A stretch of DNA of 5,994 bases. It comes from Burkholderiaceae bacterium (GTDB lineage: Bacteria; Pseudomonadota; Gammaproteobacteria; Burkholderiales; Burkholderiaceae_D). Location: assembly GCA_019752915.1 (NCBI GenBank), contig JAIELO010000425.1, forward strand, positions 1-5,994, in the 5' to 3' direction. This document shows, one piece after another, positions 1 to 4,581 of this stretch. Both the position numbers and the translations under genes were made by a program. The notes beneath the pieces were generated by a model. That model had not been told where the DNA came from. It worked only from the letters and a program-made list of their open reading frames with translations, and did not search any database. How positions within the stretch are numbered: the stretch's first letter is position 1; the number at the start of each line of letters is the position of its first letter.

Positions 1-268
1 GTTCCGGTGCGTGGATCTCGCCGAGCAGGGCATCGATGGTTTCCTCATCGAGCACCACGTGCTCGTGCTTGACGGAGGTGGTCAGCATGTCCTGACACAG
101 CTCGCTGACCAGATCGTGGAAGGTGTCGATGTCGATATCGATGTGTTCCAGCAGCCGCGAACGTTGCAGGGCGCGCAGTTCGGACGGCGCCATATTGCCA
201 TCCACTACCATACACAGGGCCACGATGCGGCCTGCGGCGCTGGCGCTATCGGTTTCGTAATGACGCAT
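1..268 (-). CDS. TerB-like protein, 5' part (cut by left edge)
   Basis: The first 89 codons of a gene that runs off the left edge. It starts at the ATG at 268-266, preceded by AGGAG seven bases upstream. The protein begins MRHYETDSASAAGRIVALC and has a D23-G24-N-M-x-x-x-E30 stretch, resembling the acidic 'DGxxxxxE' feature near the start of TerB-like (tellurite resistance B) helical domains. The rest is rich in Asp, Glu and His (for example HIDIDIDTFHD near residues 42-52), which suits a small soluble metal-binding or stress protein. TerB proteins are cytoplasmic and are thought to work with TerC at the inner membrane; their exact biochemistry is not settled. Here the gene lies 32 bases downstream of the alx/terC gene on the same strand, so the two are probably co-transcribed, and that context supports the family call. 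The family assignment comes from recalled similarity and is moderately sure; the C-terminus is not visible. Confidence 0.7.
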   Translation of the reverse strand, partial: MRHYETDSASAAGRIVALCMVVDGNMAPSELRALQRSRLLEHIDIDIDTFHDLVSELCQDMLTTSVKHEHVVLDEETIDALLGEIHAPE

Positions 269-300
269 TGCAGTACTCCTATAAAATTTATTGGAACGTA

Positions 301-1263
301 TTAGTTACTGGTCTTGCGTGTTGCATACAGGCTGGCGATGACACTGCCGGCGATCAGTGCTGTGACCACGGAGAGCGACACATACACAGGGATGTGCAGC
401 CATGGCAGTAACAGCATCTTCAGACCGATGAAGCACAACACCAGCGCGAGGCCATACTTGAGCAGGTGGAAGCGGTCGGCAATGTCAGCGAGCAGGAAGT
501 ACAGCGCCCGCAAGCCGAGAATCGCAAACATATTCGAGGTGAACACGATGAACGGATCCGACGTAATGGCGAAGATGGCCGGGATCGAATCCACCGCGAA
601 CACCAGATCGGTCGCTTCGATCAGAATCAGCACCAGCAGCAGCGGCGTGACATAGCGTTTGCCGTCTTTCCACACGAAGAACTTCTCGCCGTGCTCGCCT
701 TCCGACACCGGCAGGTGACGCCGCGCAAAACGCAGCACCGGATTGTTCTGCACGTCGGGTTGCTCATCGACGGCCTTGAACATCTTCACGCCGGTGTACA
801 GCAGGAAAGCACCGAACAGGTACAGCACCCAGCTGAATTCACTGACCACCCACGCACCGGCCAGAATCATGATGGCGCGCATCACGATCGCTCCCAGTAC
901 GCCGTAAATCAGCACCCGCCGCTGGTATTCCGCTTTGACCTGGAAGGCCGTAAAGATCAGCAGGAAGATGAAGATGTTGTCGACCGACAGCGCCTTCTCG
1001 ATCAGGTAGCCGGACAGGAACTCCAGCGACTTCTGCTCTGCGATCTCGGCACCTACCGTGCCGTTCAAATACCACCACAGGCCACCGTTAAACGCCAGCG
1101 CCAGACTGAACCAGCCGAGCGACCATGCGCCTGCCTCGCGCGCCGTGACCTTGTGCGATTTGTTGCCGCCGAAGACCCACAGGTCGACGGCTAGCATCAG
1201 CAGCACGAAGGCTACGAAGCCCGCCCACATGGGGGCGGTGGCAATATTTTCGACTCCAGTCAT
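301..1263 (-). CDS. alx: Alx/TerC-family integral membrane protein
   Basis: A 320-residue polytopic inner-membrane protein of the TerC/Alx family (E. coli Alx is about 321 residues). Hydrophobic segments alternate along its whole length. The two family hallmarks are present: EKALSVDN at residues 89-96 and EATDLVFAVDS at 216-226, whose paired acidic residues lie in membrane helices and are thought to coordinate a metal ion. Other conserved blocks are RRVLIYGVLGAIV (115-127) and FAILGLRALYF (246-256). Length and sequence resemble E. coli Alx (alkaline-induced, linked to manganese export) more than the tellurite TerC. Family members are tied to Mn2+ export and metalation of secreted proteins. 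It is the middle gene of a minus-strand operon: the HPF gene ends 28 bases upstream and the TerB-like gene begins 32 bases downstream. The start has GGAG eight bases upstream. I see no separate manganese riboswitch, because the 28-base leader is too short. The family is very sure; the Alx symbol and substrate are inferred. Confidence 0.92.
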   Translation of the reverse strand: MTGVENIATAPMWAGFVAFVLLMLAVDLWVFGGNKSHKVTAREAGAWSLGWFSLALAFNGGLWWYLNGTVGAEIAEQKSLEFLSGYLIEKALSVDNIFIFLLIFTAFQVKAEYQRRVLIYGVLGAIVMRAIMILAGAWVVSEFSWVLYLFGAFLLYTGVKMFKAVDEQPDVQNNPVLRFARRHLPVSEGEHGEKFFVWKDGKRYVTPLLLVLILIEATDLVFAVDSIPAIFAITSDPFIVFTSNMFAILGLRALYFLLADIADRFHLLKYGLALVLCFIGLKMLLLPWLHIPVYVSLSVVTALIAGSVIASLYATRKTSN

Positions 1264-1291
1264 AGGACGCGCTCCGTTTTATCAATAATGG

Positions 1292-1717
1292 TTAATGCTT
1301 GGTGTGCTCGAGTTGTTCCTGCTGATGCTCGTGCTCGTGCTCGTGCTGCTCGTGCTGCTCTTGCGGTTCGTCGGCGTCGTGCCCGGCTGGCGCCAGCGTG
1401 CCAGCCTTGGCATGGTTGTGGCTGCGACTGCGCTCCAGCTGGCGTGCCAGCGCGCGGTCGGCGCGTTCGGCGGCGAGGTCGATCGCGGCGTACATGTCCT
1501 CCTCGGTGTCCTCGATGACGATGGTCTTGCCATGGTCGAGGCTGATCTGGATCTTGCAGCGCTTGTCGCGCCCGCCACGCGGACCGTTGATGTCTGACAG
1601 CCACACGGCCAGCCGGCGGGTCAGCGCCCAGCCTAGCGAGGTTTCCAGACGACGGTGCACGTAAGCGCGCAGGCTTTCGGTCAGGATCAGGCCGTTCGAT
1701 TGAATTGCGATGTTCAT
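1292..1717 (-). CDS. HPF/RaiA-family ribosome hibernation factor with His-rich tail
   Basis: A 141-residue protein of the S30EA / sigma-54 modulation family (HPF, RaiA). The N-terminal 98 residues form the ribosome-binding domain: MNIAIQSNGLILTESLRAYV at the start, and a TEEDMYAAID block at 71-80, a family signature, followed by a basic helix (LAAERADRALARQLERSR). These factors bind the 30S decoding region and silence ribosomes in stationary phase or stress. The last 42 residues are unusual, with ten histidines (H100, 102, 113, 122, 125, 127, 129, 131, 138, 141) alternating with Glu and Gln, encoded partly by a TGCTCG repeat. Such a tail could bind Ni, Zn, Mn or another metal. It is the first gene of the minus-strand operon, ahead of alx/terC and the TerB-like gene. 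The ATG at 1717-1715 has AAGGA six to seven bases upstream. It is not the long dimerising HPF, whose C-terminal domain is absent. Confidence 0.9.
   Translation of the reverse strand: MNIAIQSNGLILTESLRAYVHRRLETSLGWALTRRLAVWLSDINGPRGGRDKRCKIQISLDHGKTIVIEDTEEDMYAAIDLAAERADRALARQLERSRSHNHAKAGTLAPAGHDADEPQEQHEQHEHEHEHQQEQLEHTKH
1324..1360. repeat. TGCTCG hexanucleotide tract coding a His-Glu tail
   Basis: Three perfect tandem copies of TGCTCG (1326-1343) are followed by two imperfect units with an extra TGC (1344-1360). Read on the minus strand they encode the alternating His-Glu/Gln tail of the HPF-like protein. Because the unit is six bases, gain or loss of copies would lengthen or shorten the tail without breaking the frame. 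Confidence 0.75.
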
Positions 1718-1749
1718 GATCTTTCCTTTCGTGGTGGATGACAGGACTT

Positions 1750-1778
1750 ATGATAGGGGCGCACAATCCATCGCACAA
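1750..1778 (-). promoter_or_regulatory. Predicted promoter of the hpf-alx-terB operon
   Basis: On the minus strand a TATCAT -10 box (1755-1750, five of six consensus bases) lies 17 bases after TTGTGC (1778-1773, three of six). This predicts a start near 1743 and a leader of about 25 bases before the HPF start codon. The weak -35 suits an activator-dependent promoter, in line with the LysR-type site upstream. Confidence 0.5.
1760..1778 (-). repeat. Direct repeat TTGTGCG inside the operon promoter
   Basis: Two identical heptamers, read as TTGTGCG on the minus strand (1778-1772 and 1766-1760), lie 12 bases apart. The first overlaps the predicted -35 box and the second lies in the spacer. They could be the weaker activation half-site of the LysR regulator or a site for another factor. 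Confidence 0.4.
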
Positions 1779-1784
1779 TTCGAA

Positions 1785-1790
1785 TATACT
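1785..1790 (+). promoter_or_regulatory. Candidate -10 box of the nhaR-like gene
   Basis: TATACT matches five of six -10 consensus bases and would put the start near 1797, about 36 bases before the nhaR-like ATG. No good -35 box is seen at the right spacing, so the call is tentative. Confidence 0.35.
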
Positions 1791-1793
1791 TTG

Positions 1794-1822
1794 TTAAAAC
1801 ATCGAAAAAAACGATGTATTAA
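1794..1822. promoter_or_regulatory. Inverted repeat with LysR-type box (ATC-N9-GAT)
   Basis: The arms ACATCG (1799-1804) and CGATGT (1812-1817) flank seven A bases. After one unpaired base on each side the symmetry resumes with TTAA (1794-1797) and TTAA (1819-1822). The core is ATC-N9-GAT, which contains T-N11-A, the usual LysR-type recognition pattern. Its centre (1808) is about 65 bases upstream of the predicted start of the minus-strand operon and it covers the predicted start of the nhaR-like gene. As RNA it would fold in the nhaR leader, and its last arm touches the AAAGGA ribosome binding site (1821-1826). Confidence 0.6.
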
Positions 1823-1832
1823 AGGATCACTG

Positions 1833-2732
1833 ATGGCTACTCTGAACTACAAACACCTGCGCTACTTCTGGATGGTGGCGCGCAGCGGCAGCATCGCCAA
1901 GGCGGCCGAGCAGTTGCATCTGACGCCACAATCGATCTCCGGTCAGCTCAGCGAGTTTGCCGACACGCTGGGGGTGGAACTGTTCCGGCGGGTCGGGCGG
2001 CGTCTGGAACTGACCGAGACGGGCAACCGTGTACTGCGCCACGCCGAGGATATTTTCAGCGCGGGTGATGCCTTGCTGGAAGTGGTTAAAGATCAGTCTG
2101 CTACCCAAATTACCACGTTCCGGGTCGGCGTTTCCGATTCCGTGTCGAAAGCCGTGGCTTGCCGTCTGGTGGCGCCGGCGCTGGCGCTGGCCGAGCCAAC
2201 CCGGCTGATCTGCCGCGAGGGCAGACTGGCCGCGCTGCTGGCCGATATGGCGGTGCATAAACTCGACCTGATCATCACCGATCGCGCCATGCCCAGTCAT
2301 CTGAGTGTGCGTGCGTATAACCATTTGCTCGGTGAAAGCGAACTGGGCGTATTCGCGGCGCCTAAGCTGGCGCAGACCTTGAACGGCGCGTTTCCGGAGT
2401 GCCTGAACCATGCGCCGCTGCTGTTGCCCGGAGAAGATTTTGCGGTACACGCCAGACTGATGGAGTGGCTGCACCAGCACGTGACGCGCCTGCACGTGCT
2501 TGGCGAATTCGACGACAGCGCCATGCTCAAGGCTTTCGGGCAGGCAGGCGCTGGCGTGTTTTTCGCGCCGGCGGCGATTGCCGATGCCATCTGTGCGCAA
2601 TATGGGGTGGTGCTGATCGGCACGATTGCCGCGCTACGCGAGCAGGTGTACGCGATTACCACCGAGCGGCGCATCAGCCATCCGGCCACACAGGCGATCC
2701 GTCAGGCAGCGCGCGAGACGCTGTCGGTGTGA
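1833..2732 (+). CDS. nhaR: NhaR-like LysR-family transcriptional regulator
   Basis: A 299-residue LysR-type regulator (E. coli NhaR has 301). I chose the ATG at 1833 because AAAGGA lies six bases upstream and the protein then starts MATLNYKHLRYFW, matching the NhaR start (INYNHLYYFW). A longer in-frame reading back to 1710 would run through the divergent promoter region. The winged helix-turn-helix spans about residues 19-38 (GSIAKAAEQLHLTPQSISGQ). The rest is the effector-binding domain, with KLDLIITD and, around residues 223-234, LGEFDDSAMLKAF, closely matching LGEFDDAALMKAF of NhaR. NhaR senses Na+ and activates nhaA and other genes. No antiporter gene is visible here; the divergent neighbour is the hpf-alx-terB operon, making that operon the likely target. 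The regulator probably represses its own promoter through the box at 1794-1822. The NhaR subfamily is quite sure; the Na+ signal is inferred. Confidence 0.88.
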   Translation: MATLNYKHLRYFWMVARSGSIAKAAEQLHLTPQSISGQLSEFADTLGVELFRRVGRRLELTETGNRVLRHAEDIFSAGDALLEVVKDQSATQITTFRVGVSDSVSKAVACRLVAPALALAEPTRLICREGRLAALLADMAVHKLDLIITDRAMPSHLSVRAYNHLLGESELGVFAAPKLAQTLNGAFPECLNHAPLLLPGEDFAVHARLMEWLHQHVTRLHVLGEFDDSAMLKAFGQAGAGVFFAPAAIADAICAQYGVVLIGTIAALREQVYAITTERRISHPATQAIRQAARETLSV

Positions 2733-2816
2733 TCGGGTGCATCGGCCTTGCCTTGCGCATCCCCGTCAGAAGGCGCAGGGTGCTACGGTCGTGCTCATCC
2801 TGAGCGGTGCTGGCTG

Positions 2817-2844
2817 TTGACAAATGACCGTCGGTCATTATAAA
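2817..2844 (+). promoter_or_regulatory. Near-consensus promoter of the SDR gene
   Basis: A perfect -35 TTGACA (2817-2822) and a TATAAA -10 (2839-2844) are 16 bases apart, predicting a start near 2851 and a leader of about 73 bases. The spacer is filled by the first palindromic operator, so a bound repressor would exclude RNA polymerase. A strong core promoter with an overlapping operator indicates control by repression. Confidence 0.8.
2823..2839. promoter_or_regulatory. Palindromic operator 1 (TGACC-N3-GGTCA type)
   Basis: AATGACCG and CGGTCATT flank a central T: a perfect 17-base palindrome centred at 2831. It occupies the whole spacer of the SDR promoter. The half-site TGACC resembles TetR-family operators such as that of RutR; the likely binder is the TetR protein encoded at 3840. 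Confidence 0.75.
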
Positions 2845-2853
2845 GTTGCGTAG

Positions 2854-2872
2854 AAATGACCGCTGGTCATTT
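2854..2872. promoter_or_regulatory. Palindromic operator 2 (TGACC-N3-GGTCA type)
   Basis: AAATGACC and GGTCATTT flank GCT: a 19-base palindrome centred at 2863, with one mismatched pair next to the centre. It lies just after the predicted transcription start, 32 bases from operator 1. Confidence 0.75.
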
Positions 2873-2886
2873 TATTTTGGCTGGCT

Positions 2887-2903
2887 AATGACCGGCGGTC
2901 ATT
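2887..2903. promoter_or_regulatory. Palindromic operator 3 (TGACC-N3-GGTCA type)
   Basis: AATGACCG and CGGTCATT flank a central G: a perfect 17-base palindrome centred at 2895, again exactly 32 bases from operator 2. It lies in the SDR leader, ending about ten bases before the AGGGG ribosome binding site (2914-2918). Confidence 0.75.
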
Positions 2904-2923
2904 TATTTTAAAAAGGGGCAACA

Positions 2924-3709
2924 ATGGGCGAATTTAAAAACAAGTGGGCACTCGTCACGGGCGCATCGAGCGGTTTCGGCATCGATTTTGCGAATATTCT
3001 GGCGGAAGGTGGCGCCAATCTCGTACTGGCCGCCCGTCGAACCGAACCGATGGAGCAGCTTGCCGCTACGCTCAGAGCGCAGCACGGCATACAGGTGGTG
3101 GTGGAAGGCATCGATCTGGCGCAAGCCGGAGCCGGTCTGGAACTGCGTCAGCGTATTCAGGCGCGCGGTCTGCAGGTGGATGTGCTGATCAATAATGCTG
3201 GCTATGGCACCTTTGGCGACTTCGCCGAACGACCGCTGGAGACCACTCTCGATATGCTCCAGCTCAACGTGATGAGCCTGACGGAACTGACCCACGTTTT
3301 TGCCCGCGATATGGTGCAGCGTGGTAGCGGTCATATTTTACTGGTGGCCAGTATCGGGGGCTATCAGGCGACGCCAACCTATGCCGCCTATTCGGCCAGT
3401 AAAGCCTATGTGCTGCTGTTTGGCGAAGCGCTGAACGTTGAACTGGCTCCGCATGGCGTGAAGGTGAGTGTGCTGTCGCCCGGCATCACGGCGACCAACT
3501 TCCTCGCAGTCTCCGGGCAGAAATCGACGCTGTATCAGCGCCTGATGATGATGCGCTCGCGCCCCGTCGCCGAAACGGGGATACGCGCCATGCTTGCCGG
3601 AAAAGCCAGTAAGGTCCCCGGTCTCGGCAATCAGCTGACCATCTTCAGCAACCGTTTCGTACCGCGCAAACTGCAGAGTTTTCTGGCCTACCAACTCATG
3701 AAAAACTGA
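2924..3709 (+). CDS. Classical short-chain dehydrogenase/reductase (SDR)
   Basis: A 261-residue cytoplasmic NAD(P)-dependent oxidoreductase of the classical SDR family (usual length about 250-265). The Rossmann glycine motif TGASSGFG is at residues 12-19, with R38-R39 after the second strand, which favours NADPH. The NNAG motif is at 90-93. The catalytic set is complete: N115, S143, Y156 and K160 in YSASK. There is no signal peptide or membrane segment. It resembles the broad DltE/COG0300-like reductases acting on ketones, aldehydes or lipid-like substrates, but the substrate cannot be read from sequence. The start has AGGGG five bases upstream. A strong promoter overlapped by three phased operators lies in front and a TetR regulator follows 130 bases downstream, so expression is probably induced by a small molecule, perhaps the substrate. 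The SDR assignment is very sure; the role is unknown. Confidence 0.93.
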   Translation: MGEFKNKWALVTGASSGFGIDFANILAEGGANLVLAARRTEPMEQLAATLRAQHGIQVVVEGIDLAQAGAGLELRQRIQARGLQVDVLINNAGYGTFGDFAERPLETTLDMLQLNVMSLTELTHVFARDMVQRGSGHILLVASIGGYQATPTYAAYSASKAYVLLFGEALNVELAPHGVKVSVLSPGITATNFLAVSGQKSTLYQRLMMMRSRPVAETGIRAMLAGKASKVPGLGNQLTIFSNRFVPRKLQSFLAYQLMKN

Positions 3710-3738
3710 TTGCGGGGCGTCCCTGTAAAATTTTGACG

Positions 3739-3752
3739 GCACAGCCCTGTGC
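3739..3752. repeat. Short palindrome between the SDR and tetR genes
   Basis: GCACAG and CTGTGC flank CC, a perfect 6-2-6 inverted repeat. It is not followed by a T run on either strand, so it is not a standard terminator. It may be a weak hairpin or a protein site; its function is unknown. Confidence 0.3.
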
Positions 3753-3782
3753 GCGGCGGAAAAAAACCGGCGAGCGTCTCGG

Positions 3783-3811
3783 TTGCATGCGCAGGGGGCA
3801 ACTGTTAGACT
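3783..3811 (+). promoter_or_regulatory. Candidate promoter of the tetR-family gene
   Basis: TTGCAT (3783-3788) is followed after 17 bases by TAGACT (3806-3811) preceded by TG at 3803-3804, an extended -10 pattern. The start would be near 3818, about 22 bases before the ATG at 3840. A GCAACTGT octamer ends at 3805, inside the extended -10, and recurs at 3829-3836. This promoter argues against the in-frame TTG at 3783 as the start codon. Confidence 0.4.
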
Positions 3812-3839
3812 GCCTCGTCCTGATTTAAGCAACTGTCTC

Positions 3840-4481
3840 ATGTGCGCACGCGCGATTGATTCTGAAGATAAAGCTGCCCGCCGCGCCGAGATACTCTCTG
3901 CCGCCCGCCGGCTGTTTCTGCATGACAGTCGACAATTGCCGTCTGTCGCCCAGATCGCGACCGAAGCGGGGCTGGCCAAGGGCACGGTGTACCTCTATTT
4001 CCAGACCAAAGAAGAGATCTTCTTTGCCTTGCTCAACGAGTATTTTGCCGGCTTGCTGCAAGCCGTGCATGCAGTGTTCGAAGCACCGGCCAGCGACGAT
4101 GTGCTGACGCGTTTCATGACGCGCTACCTTGCCTACCTCGATGCATGTCCCGAGCTGTTGCGACTCGATGCCATGGCCTACAGTGTGCTGGAACGAAATC
4201 TTGATGACGTCATCCTGCGCGCATTCAAGCTTGAATTGCTGCAAGGTCTTACGGCGACGGCCGCTTTAATCGAGGACAGACTTGGCCTGTCCGCCGGCCG
4301 GGGGCTGAATTTACTGATGCGCACCTATGCGCTGACACGCGGACTCTGGCAATCGCTAGACTACCCGCCCAATCTCAAACTCTTGCTGGCCGATCCTGTG
4401 TTTGCGCCGATACGGCCTGATTTTCGCTCCGAACTCGGCGCTGCATTAAGCGAATACTGGCGCGGTGCACTCGAATCGTAA
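3840..4481 (+). CDS. TetR/AcrR-family transcriptional regulator
   Basis: A 213-residue TetR-type repressor. The N-terminal DNA-binding domain is clear: RRAEILSAARRLF at residues 14-26, then the helix-turn-helix at about 35-54 (VAQIATEAGLAKGTVYLYF), followed by QTKEEIF. The rest is an all-helical ligand-binding and dimerisation domain with no closely recognised subfamily; its cavity and ligand are unknown. I prefer the ATG at 3840 over the in-frame TTG at 3783 because family members normally begin 10-15 residues before the first helix and because a candidate promoter covers 3783-3811. The ribosome binding site is weak (no clear AGGAG before 3840), suggesting low expression. It follows the SDR gene by 130 bases on the same strand and most likely represses it through the three TGACC-N3-GGTCA palindromes. 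No such palindrome lies before the regulator itself, so any self-control would come through read-through from the SDR promoter or another site. The family is very sure. Confidence 0.92.
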   Translation: MCARAIDSEDKAARRAEILSAARRLFLHDSRQLPSVAQIATEAGLAKGTVYLYFQTKEEIFFALLNEYFAGLLQAVHAVFEAPASDDVLTRFMTRYLAYLDACPELLRLDAMAYSVLERNLDDVILRAFKLELLQGLTATAALIEDRLGLSAGRGLNLLMRTYALTRGLWQSLDYPPNLKLLLADPVFAPIRPDFRSELGAALSEYWRGALES

Positions 4482-4500
4482 AGTCATACGGGTGCGTAGA

Positions 4501-4511
4501 TAACGTTAACG
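4501..4511. promoter_or_regulatory. Overlapping palindromes upstream of lacI-type gene (possible operator)
   Basis: TAACGTTA (4501-4508) and CGTTAACG (4504-4511) are overlapping perfect 8-base palindromes just upstream of the predicted -35 box. LacI-family operators often have a central CG, so TAACGTTA is a candidate self-regulatory half-site pair. It is short and could be chance. Confidence 0.3.
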
Positions 4512-4516
4512 ATTTT

Positions 4517-4546
4517 TTGTATGCCCGGGAAGATTATCTGTACAAT
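4517..4546 (+). promoter_or_regulatory. Candidate promoter of the LacI-family gene
   Basis: TTGTAT (4517-4522, three of six) and TACAAT (4541-4546, five of six) are 18 bases apart, predicting a start near 4553. That is about 29 bases before the ATG at 4582, and it makes an upstream in-frame TTG at 4549 impossible as a start if correct. Confidence 0.45.
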
Positions 4547-4581
4547 CATTGTCGGTTCTGGTCTGTATGGATAGGTGGGAA

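Noticed and set aside
11..304. Plus-strand open frame of 97 codons at the left edge
   Set aside because: It is antisense to the TerB-like gene, which has a good ribosome binding site, a recognisable protein and operon context. The plus-strand product shows no family features.
466..1194. Long plus-strand open frame of 242 codons
   Set aside because: It lies wholly antisense to the clear Alx/TerC gene and its product is a low-complexity Gln/His/Arg-rich sequence typical of a shadow frame in GC-rich DNA.
1710..1832. N-terminal extension of the nhaR-like protein back to 1710
   Set aside because: It would add 41 residues not found in NhaR, cover the divergent promoter and ignore the AAAGGA site in front of ATG 1833.
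2751..2780. Possible terminator after the nhaR-like gene
   Set aside because: CCTTGCGC (2751-2758) and GCGCAGGG (2773-2780) can pair with one G-U, but the 14-base loop is large and no T run follows, so it is not a standard intrinsic terminator.
2823..2903. Regularly spaced palindromes considered as a mini CRISPR array
   Set aside because: The repeats are only 17-19 bases with 13-15-base gaps, they are perfect palindromes, and they overlap a consensus promoter. Operators explain them better.
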